Shown here: in pieces, positions 56,650 to 64,000 of the stretch
Layout of the letters: each line of letters begins with the position of its first letter
How positions within the stretch are numbered: the stretch's first letter is position 1
Assembly (NCBI GenBank): GCA_948567375.1
Contig: OX419758.1
Location: 12,653,001-12,717,000, forward strand
DNA length: 64,000 nt
Reading direction: 5' to 3'
Source of the DNA: Lunularia cruciata
Lineage: Eukaryota; Streptophyta; Marchantiopsida; Lunulariales; Lunulariaceae
Notes under the pieces: model-generated
The model's input: the letters and a program-made list of their open reading frames with translations, nothing else
What the model was told of the DNA's origin: nothing
Databases searched by the model: none
Program-made: the position numbers and the translations under genes

Positions 56650-58006
56650 ATGGTGAAACTTCCGGTTTTCTTTGGCAAGGATGGAGAAGATGTGGAGGCC
56701 TTTGTGAGAGACTTCAAGAGAGCTTGCATAAGAAACAATGAGAGGAGGCAGAATGAGTGAGCCTCATTATTACCAGATTTCTTTGAGGATGCAACACTTA
56801 CATGGTATGAGTTAGAATATCAAAAGAGAGAGAGGAGAGATGGGGAAGAGGAGTCTTGGGAGACTTTGACTTCAACACTCATTGAGAACTTTCTTCCTGA
56901 TGAGAGTTATGAGAGATTGATGAGTGAGGTTACATTTCTCAAGCAAGAGGATGGAGAGAAAGTGAGAGTCTATGTGGAAAGAGTGGAAAAGTTAGAGTCC
57001 AGATTTTGCATAGTGTTGAGGAAGGGTGGGGATGATGTGGAGACTACAATGATTGGCATAGGGGCCATGCTCACCAAGAATTTTGTGGGAGGGTTGAGAC
57101 CACAAATTAGAAGCAAGGTGAGATATGAGAAACCTTTTTCCAAGGTTGAAGCTATCAAGATCGCAATTTGTATGGAGGAGAGTTTGGAAGGAGATGAGAG
57201 TGATTTGGTGGTGAAGGAGGTTGTGCATCCTCCTCAAGGCTACAAGTATGGTGGAACTTCTGATACTTTGGTGACAAGGGTTGCACCACAAGTAGTAGTT
57301 GCTCCAATTCTTGCACTTCCACCAAAAGATCCACTTCAAACCATCATAGAACAACTTGCGGATCTCAAGATCAATGTGGTGCAACTATGGGAGAAGAGAG
57401 AGGTGGATCAGAATGTAGGGAGAGGGCCTAGGAGTTATGGAAACTATCCATATAGAGGAGGCCAACCAGCCAACAATTTCAATTGTAGAAGTTGTTTTGG
57501 TTGTGGAGGAAGAGGCCATATCCAAAGGAATTGCCCAAATTCCACTTACCATGGAGGAAGAGGTTATGAGGGAGCCAATAGAGGGAAAGAGGGAGGTAGT
57601 GAAACCCAAGTGGCTCCTAATCCCAACAAAGGTAAGGGGATAGCATCCATAGATGTGGTTGAGAGCAAGTATGAGAAGGGAGAGTGCTCAAACTCCAAGG
57701 GTCTTAATTTGGAGCTTTTGGCACAAGAGGAGAAGAGAGCTTGTTTTGCAGAGGATGTTCACTCTTCTCAAGGATTTACTCCAAGCAAGGATACTCCTAT
57801 GTCTACTAAGAGCACTTGCATCTCAACACCATCAACAACAAAGACTCCAAGAAAGAAGTTAAGGATGGAGGATTTCTTGATTTCAAAGCAACAATGGAAC
57901 TACAATGTGTTAGAGGATGTTGGTAGTCACAAGGCTAACATCACAGTGGGCCAATTGATTGCTTTGAACCCTACCTTGAGAAAGGAGCTTAGAGGTGGTT
58001 TGAGTT
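56650..58006 (+). pseudogene. D2 Gag
   Basis: ATG at 56650 (MVKLPVFFGKDGEDVEAFV). Retrotrans_gag-like domain (DATLTWYELEY; LIENFLPDESYERL), interrupted by a TGA at 56758. Zinc knuckle CFGCGGRGHIQRNCP (CX2CX4HX4C) at about 57492-57535. Low-complexity tail with FLISKQQWNYNVLEDVG. The frame is cut by N2 at 58007; the continuous open frame to 58314 runs into N2 and is not natural. Confidence 0.85.
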
Positions 58007-58393
58007 TGTGGTGCCCACATTTTTTGTTTTTTTTAAAAATAAAGGAGAAGAAGTGTATAGAGAAGTCGGATTGTGCTTGTATGACCAAAGAAAGCAAAGA
58101 AAGGAGTCTTCGGGAGGAAACCCAAAGTAAAGTGACTTCGGGTCATAAGGCAAAGTACTCAGAAATGCCCTGTCAGCATACAACCCAAAGTAAATTGTCT
58201 TCGGATCGGGGGGAGCTCAACCCGAGGCAAAGACAATCTAACAACCTTTCGTCGGAGCGAGAAATTCAAGAAGGGGCTGTTTCAAAACTGGCGGCTCATA
58301 CGCGCGAAGGTTGATTGACAATGACAGGTGCATGTTGGAGGTGTGATTTCTTGGTAGGAACTCGAAGTGATGGAAGACAAAGAAGCGCAACTC

Positions 58394-58400
58394 TATAAAA
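58394..58400 (+). promoter_or_regulatory. TATA box of N2
   Basis: TATAAAA, same position as in N1 and N3. Confidence 0.62.
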
Positions 58401-58556
58401 TTGAAACTACAACAATGAAATGTCAAGCAATTTTCCTTCGCCATTGAGGAGTCGTATTGCAGGTGATCGAGGAAAGGGAATAGAGTTGGACTGGTGTTAG
58501 TGCACAAGGGAGAAGTTGCGAGAGTGAAATTGAGAGAAAGTGAGAAAGTAGAAGAG

Positions 58557-59617
58557 ATGGGAGGAGGGAAGAAGAACTCCAAATTTGCAGTGAGAAATCA
58601 TGCAATTTGGAGATTAGATGTGATAGCAAGGATTGAAGTCTTGAGCCGACTTCGGATCACCTTTTTGGCATGGAACTAGAACGTGAGTTTCCTAGGATTC
58701 ATGACAGAAATCATCAAGAGTAAGTGTCTCGATGGACCCGAGGAAGAAAGAAAGAGAGGAAATCCGGCTTGTTGGACAAAGTTGGATTGGAGAATTGTAC
58801 TCGGGAAGGAGGCAGGCTCAAAGCAAGGAGCCACGTTCTTGGGGAAAGGAGAGATAGCCCAAGAAATGTAGGAGGTGAGAGATGCCTTCTTGTCAAAAAG
58901 AACGAAGAATGGGTATAAGGTTGAGAGCTACAAAGATCCTATCAAGAGGGGAATTGTGAGTGCTCTCATGGCAATCTTGAAACCGGAGAGAACGACTTAT
59001 GTGATGAAACACCAAGCGGTGTTCTTCCATAAGTTGTTTGTAGGAGAACCTATTAATTGGGCGAGGTGTTTTCATGGGAGAACGAGGCAGATGGTGTGGA
59101 ATTTGCGGGATAAGTTGCCTCCACATTACATTGTGCCGTTTGCAGCACACTTCTACCTTGGGCTCAATCTACTGACCTTGGCAGAGTAGAATCGGATGGT
59201 GTCGCACTTCCATCTGGATGTGCGAAAGGAGGTTGATGTTGAGGAGCAGCAATATATTCTCCAAATCCAGAGCACAAACGACTACTATGCAAAGACAGGA
59301 AAGAATGTGGAGGTCGTAGTAAGTACCCCGACGAAGAAGAAGAGTCGGCAAGGAGAAGCCGAAGAAAGCAAGAAACCTTGGAAGATGCAGAGAAGTAACC
59401 CGAGGCAAAGTATGGTGGTGATTGAGTCAGAAGATGAAGACTCAGAAGGCGAGGCCGAGCTCAGGACGGAGGACTCAGAACATGAGGAGGAACCTGAACT
59501 GACATTGCAGAGTGGAGATACGAGCAGTGACAATGAAGAAGGAGGAGAGATGACATCGGTGCCAGCGGCGCCAATGGCTAATGAGGAAGAAGAAGAAGTG
59601 CAAGTTGAGGTGGAAGC
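58557..59617 (+). pseudogene. N2 ORF, N-terminal part
   Basis: Starts MGGGKKNSKF at 58557. Stops at 58677 (TAG for a Trp codon), 58869 (TAG for CAG) and 59187 (TAG). Same frame throughout. Ends at EVQVEVEA, where N3 is inserted; the protein resumes at 63400. Confidence 0.82.
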
Positions 59618-60004
59618 TGTGGTGCCCACATTTTTTGTTTTTTTTCAAAATAAAGGAGAAGAAGTGTATAGAGAAGTCGGATTGCGCCTGTTTGGCCAAA
59701 GAAGACAAAGAAAATTGTCTTCGGGGTGAAACCCGAAGTAAAGTGACTTCGGGTCATAAGGTGAAGTACTCTGAAATGCCGTGTCAGCATACAATACAAA
59801 GTAAATTGTCTTCGGCTCGGGGGGAGCTCAACCCGAGGTAAAGACAGTCTAATAACCTTTCGTTGGGGTGAGAAATTCAAGAAGGGGCCGTTTCAAAATT
59901 GGCGGCTCATACGTGCGAAGGTGGGGCGACAGTGACAGGTGCATGCCAAAGGTGTGATTTCTTGGTAGAAACTCGAAGTGACGGAAGACGAAGAAGTGCA
60001 ACTC

Positions 60005-60012
60005 TATAAAAA
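60005..60012 (+). promoter_or_regulatory. TATA box of N3
   Basis: TATAAAAA, 165 bp before the ORF start. Confidence 0.65.
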
Positions 60013-60169
60013 TCGAAACTGCAATGACGAAATGTCGAGCAATTTTCCTTTGCCGTTGAGGAGTCGTCTTGCAGGTGATCGGGGAAAGGGACATAGAGTT
60101 GGACTCGTGTTAGTGCGTAAGGGAGAAGTCGAGAGAGAGAAATCGAGAGACCGAAAGAAAGCAAAAGAG

Positions 60170-62605
60170 ATGGGAGGAGGGAAGAAGAACTCCGAATTTG
60201 CAGTGAGAAATCATGCAATTCGGAGATTAGATGTAGTAGCGAGGATCGAAGTCTTGAGCCGACTTCGGATCACCTTTCTGGCATGGAATTGGAACGTAAG
60301 TTTTCCAGGATTCATGACAAAAATCATCGAGAGTAAATGTCTCGATGGTCCCGAGGAAGAAGGGAAGAGAGGAAATCCGGCTTGCTAGACAGAGTCGGAT
60401 TGGAGACTCGTACTCGGGAAGGAGGCAGGATCGGAGCAAGGAGCCACGTTCTTGGGGAAAGGAGAGATAGCTCAAGAAACGCAGGAGGTGAGAGAAGCCT
60501 TCTCGTTGAAGAGGACAAAGAATGGGTATAAAGTTGAGAGTTATAAAGACCCAGTGAGGAGGGGAATTGTGAGTGCACTAATGGCCCTCCTGAAGCCGGA
60601 GAGAACTACCTATGTGATGAAACACCAAGCGGTGTTCTTTCACAAGTTATTTGCAGGAGAACCGATAAATTGGGCAAGGTGCTTTCACGGAAGAACGAGG
60701 CAGATGATGTGGAATCTGCGAGATAAGTCGCCTCCACACTACATCGTACCATTTGCAGCCCACTTTTACCTCGGGTTAAATATGCTCAATGTGGCTGAGC
60801 GTAATCGAATGGTGTCTCATTTCCATCCTGATTTGAGAAGCAAAGTTGACGCGGAGGAGCAGCAATACATTCTCCAAATCCGGAGCACAGACGATTACTA
60901 CGCGAAGACAGGGAAGAACGTGGAGATCGTTGAAAGTACCCCGACGAAGAAGAGAACTCGGCAAGCAGACGCCGAAGAAAACAAGAAACCTCGGAAGATG
61001 CAGAAAAATAACCCGAGGCGAGGAATGGTGGTGATTGAGTCGGAAGATGAAGACTCAGAAGGCAAAGCCGAGCTCAAGACGGAGGACTCAGAACATGAGG
61101 AGGAACCTGAGCTGACACTGCAGAGCGGAGATACAAGCAGTGACAGTGAAGATGGTGGAGAAATGACCTCGGCACCAGCGGCTGAAGAATACGAAGAAGA
61201 AATTCAAGCCGAAGTAAAAGCCGAAGACAATGCGGCACTAGAAGACGAAGTACCGGTGCTCGAGGAGAAGAAGATCATAGTACAGCGAGGAATTCGCTCA
61301 AGACGTAAGGCAAAGTGTGAAGCGGGACCGAGTAGAGTGAAGGAAGAGGTAGAAGGAAGCTCGGGCAGTGAGGCATCAATTCCAATACAAAGACTCCAGA
61401 GAAGAAGGCGAGTATCGGGAGAACACGAAGAAAGAAGAGAGACTACTCCACGGGAGGACGAAGGTATCAGTTATGGAGTAGATTACCTGCAGATGGTAGT
61501 ATGCCCGCTGTTGGTGAAGTTGGAGAAGAAGAAGAAGGAGATGCAGTCAACTTGTCCAGAGGTAAAGACTGTATTGCAGGTGGTATCGAGATTAGAAGAA
61601 GAAAACTCGGAGTTGAAGAAGAGTATAACCCGAGGTGAGAAGGAGAGAGAAGTACTGCAAGCAGAAGCAGTGGAGAGAAGTCAGGTAATCGAAGACCTGA
61701 AGAGAGAAGTGAGCTATCGAGAGGATCTTGCGAGGAAGAGTGACGTCGTAAAGGAGAGACAAGTAGCTGAATTTGAAATCTTGAAGTAGCAGTTTGCTGA
61801 TTCAAGAGTAGAGCTCATCCATGCTATGGCGAGGGTAGCATTGAAGGATCAAGAGCTCGATCGAGTGATGGAGAGTATGGAGGAGAAGAAGCAACTCTGG
61901 CAGCGAGAGTTGGCTGCAAGATATGGAGAAGAAGAGAGATTACGAGACTTACTTCGTAATCAGGAAGAGAAGGTTGCACAGAAGGAGAAAGAGAAGGACG
62001 CGGTGAAGGCCGAATTCGAAGAAGAATTGGCGATGTACAGAGAGGAATGGCTTGCAGATCGGGAACGAGAAAGGAAGACAAGATTAGAGCCATTGTAGGA
62101 GATAGTCCTCAGGGTAAACGTGATGTTAAGTACAGAGACCAACGTTCGAATTGAAGAAGCGCGTCTGCACGAGTTGAAGCTGTTGGTGCAGGAGACGAGG
62201 CGAAGACAAGCGAAAGATACAGATTTGAATGCCTTGTTGATTAAATTGAGAACTCGTGTAGATAGGAAGATCTTAGAAGTAGAAGACAATATCGCGATTA
62301 GATTAGACTTAGTAAGAATAGAGTTAGAAAAGCTTTGGCAGGATGTTAAAGCAAAACCCGAAGTAGATAACATCGGGATCCAAATGTCTTCGGAGTTGCC
62401 CTCAGCGACACTAGAGAAGAGTGGGTCAAAGGATGAGGAGTTAGATAGATTACCCGCTAGTGCAATTTCAGATCAGGAAAGAGAATTGCTGGATCTGGTA
62501 GAAGATGTAGGAGTTGTGAAACCCGAGGACAGAGTAGTAGGAAGTAAGATTACTTCGGGTTCGGGTTTGAAAGCCGAGGAAGAAGTAGACATTGGATCGG
62601 ATTAG
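60170..62605 (+). pseudogene. N3 long ORF: 811-codon acidic coiled-coil protein of unknown function
   Basis: Starts MGGGKKNSEF at 60170 (chosen because an upstream ATG at 59978 would precede the TATA box) and ends TAG at 62603, one frame throughout. Three internal TAGs: 60386 (N1 has TGG), 61787 (a CAG-type site) and 62096 (N1 has AAG). Around residues 130-210 is a globular, gag-like region (RGIVSALMALLKPERTTYVM; FFHKLFAGEPINWARCFHG). Residues 285-335 are highly acidic (IESEDEDSEG). A basic patch (LQRRRRVSG) lies near residue 407 and a long Glu/Lys/Arg coiled coil covers roughly 440-750. I do not recognise the family. It could be a structural protein of a non-autonomous element. Confidence 0.75.
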
Positions 62606-63399
62606 TAACCGATTTGAGATTTGAAGGGGCAGATATGAAGAGGTGCATTGTCATTTCGGATCTGCAGGTTAGAACAATTGTTGTAGAAACGGTATAGTTG
62701 TTAGAACTGTCAATTTGATCACTATTTAAGAGTGGCATTTGCAATATTATGTTGTTCAGTGCTCATTATTTCTGAGAATAGATAAAGCGAAGTGCTATGA
62801 AGCAGTGCTCGTCGCTTGAGCTTGATTCCGAGTATCAACTTTGTAATTGTGTTTGTGAGTGTTTGGAGAAATTCGAAGTGCAAGTCAGAGTGCTTGTTGG
62901 ATGTTGGATTCCACAGCCTTGATCTTCATTTTGTGTGTTTGATCCTGAATGAAGTGCAATCGAAGCAATGCCTTGACAGATCTGAGAGGAATTGTAGTGT
63001 TGGTAGTATTCTGCATTTGTGAGTGCAGTGCGAAGTTGATGTGAAGCAATTTTGATCGAGGAAGTTGTGCCTTCAGTGGAAGGGTGGAACACAATTCTGA
63101 GGCAAAGTCGTTTTGCAGTGAAGTGCCGTTTTTGGGAGAGCTTGAATCATCACAATCAAGATTATTTGGAAAGATTTGATGGAGTTGTGATTATGGAGTG
63201 TTAATTTGTGACAAGACTGCGAGTCAGTGCTTGTTACTCTCTTCTGGGTGTGGTTTCTACCTGAGAGATTAAAGATGCAACCAAGAAGAATTGAAATTGT
63301 TACTTTGCTTCGTATTTGACCAATTCTGACTCGTATCTTTGCAGGAACGAACTTTACTTACCCGATTACCGCAAAAGTGATATTTGTCGGGTTGTCATA
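62606..63399 (+). other. N3 3' noncoding part
   Basis: About 800 bp without a supported gene, conserved with N1 49670-50462. Ends with the CCGATTACCGCAAAAGTGATA stretch and the element terminus. Confidence 0.7.
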
Positions 63400-64000
63400 G
63401 AAGCCGAAGACAACTCGCCGTTGGAAGACAAAGTTCCGGTGGCCAAGGAAAAGAAGATCGCAGTGCAGCAAGGAGTTCACTCACAACGTAAGGCGAAGCG
63501 TGAAGCGGGGCCGAGCAGAGGGAAGGAAGAGGTAGAAGAAAGCTTGGGCAGTGAGGCATCAATCCCGATACAAAGACTCCAAAGAAGAAGGCGAGTATCA
63601 AGAGAACACAAGGAGAAAAGAGAGACCACTCTGCGGGAGGAAGTAGTTGCCAATGATGGAGTCGATTACATGCAAGAGGTAGTGTGCCCGTTGTTGGTGA
63701 AGTTGGAGCACAAGAAGAAGGAGATGCAGTCAACTTGTCTAGAGGTGAAGACTGTTTTGCAGGTCCTATCGAGATTAGAGGAGGAGAACTTGGAGTTGAA
63801 GAGAGGTATAACCCGAGGTGAGGAGGAGAGAGAAGTACTGCAAGCAAAGGCAGTAGAGCGAAGTCAGGTAATTGAAGACATGAAGAGAGAAGTAAATTAT
63901 TGAGAGGATCTTGTGAGGAAGAGTGACGTAGCAAGGGAAAGATAGGTAGCTGAATTCAAAATCTTGAAGCAGCAGTTTGCTGATTCAAGAGTAGAACTTA
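63400..64000 (+). mobile_element. N2, right part, continuing past the window
   Basis: The GAAGC duplication, then the N2 ORF resumes exactly where it stopped at 59617. Continues to the window edge. Confidence 0.88.
63400..64000 (+). pseudogene. N2 ORF, C-terminal part (partial)
   Basis: Codons from EAEDNSPLEDKV through the basic patch (LQRRRRVSRE) into the coiled coil. TGA at 63901 and TAG at 63943. An ATG-initiated frame from 63316 spans the N3 end and is an artefact of the insertion. Confidence 0.8.

Larger units (their letters stand above)
54387..58006 (+). mobile_element. D2: D-family element inserted in N4, interrupted by N2
   Basis: LTR 54387-55079, primer site, short ORF, knuckle ORF and full gag up to 58006, where N2 starts. 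The likely target duplication with N4 is GAGGC (54382-54386). Protease, RT and the 3' LTR should lie right of the window. Confidence 0.88.
58007..59617 (+). mobile_element. N2, left part (inserted in D2 gag, interrupted by N3)
   Basis: Starts TGTGGTGCCCACATTTTTTG at 58007 after GAGTT (58002-58006), the probable target duplication. Runs to GGAAGC at 59617, where N3 is inserted. Continues at 63400. TATA box at 58394-58400. Confidence 0.88.
59618..63399 (+). mobile_element. N3: complete 3.8-kb N-family repeat, youngest copy
   Basis: Starts TGTGGTGCCC and ends GGGTTGTCATA, flanked by GAAGC at 59613-59617 and 63400-63404. Length 3,782 bp. It keeps more CpG and has fewer stops than N1, in line with being innermost in the nest. 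No terminal direct repeats are found inside and no replication enzymes are encoded. Confidence 0.9.

Noticed and set aside
57900-58314. D2 gag ORF continuing to 58314 as a natural C-terminus
   Set aside because: From 58007 the sequence is N2; the extra codons come from reading into the insertion.
63316-63399. N-terminal extension of the N2 C-terminal ORF
   Set aside because: These bases are the 3' end of N3; the true N2 frame is cut at 59617 and resumes at 63400.

Overview
The window looks like a repeat-rich nuclear segment from a plant. The evidence is an intron-split eIF3k gene whose encoded protein is plant-like, plant-type Ty3/gypsy elements, and a heavy cytosine-deamination signature in the repeats. 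I cannot name the species. A non-seed plant or other streptophyte is possible, but this is only a guess. The only host gene I can support is eIF3k: 9 exons on the minus strand, 25012 to 19222, 227 codons, no lesions.

Almost everything else is retrotransposon, in four families named here for convenience. CHR (1-2504) is the 3' end of a chromodomain Ty3/gypsy element. Its LTR carries seven GAAGCTTC palindromes, resembling heat-shock elements, upstream of a TATA box. The M family has copies M1 (2505-10552, +), M2 (26058-36177, -, with target-site duplication AGTTT), M3 (43484-46588, +, gag part only) and M4 (10553-11792, -, a 5' end). The D family has D1 (46589-54165, interrupted), D2 (54387-58006) and a solo LTR inside M2 (30799-31489). 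The N family has N1 (46655-50462), N2 (58007-59617 and 63400 to the edge), N3 (59618-63399) and N4 (54166-54386).

The M family is the find. Its polyprotein reads Gag, two zinc knuckles, aspartic protease, a C5 cytosine DNA methyltransferase domain (motifs I, II, IV, VI, VIII and IX/X in canonical order), reverse transcriptase, RNase H, DDE integrase and a C-terminal PHD finger. One retroelement polyprotein therefore carries both a DNA-methylation writer and a chromatin-reader fold. Its ends are also odd. The 5' end has block B only, whereas the 3' end is A-B-A', with an inverted-repeat A|B junction. This is the split-direct-repeat layout known from tyrosine-recombinase elements such as DIRS and PAT, here on an element with a DDE integrase. 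All copies in view are broken by stops, mostly TAG where a sister copy has CAG or CAA, and M1 also has two small frameshifting deletions.

The right third is a deep nest on one strand: M3 contains D1, which contains N4, then D2, then N2, then N3, with N1 also inside D1's 5' LTR. The left edge is another nest: M4 contains M1, which contains CHR. Between them lie about 14 kb of low-repeat sequence with eIF3k (11793-26052) and an AT-rich desert (36183-43483).
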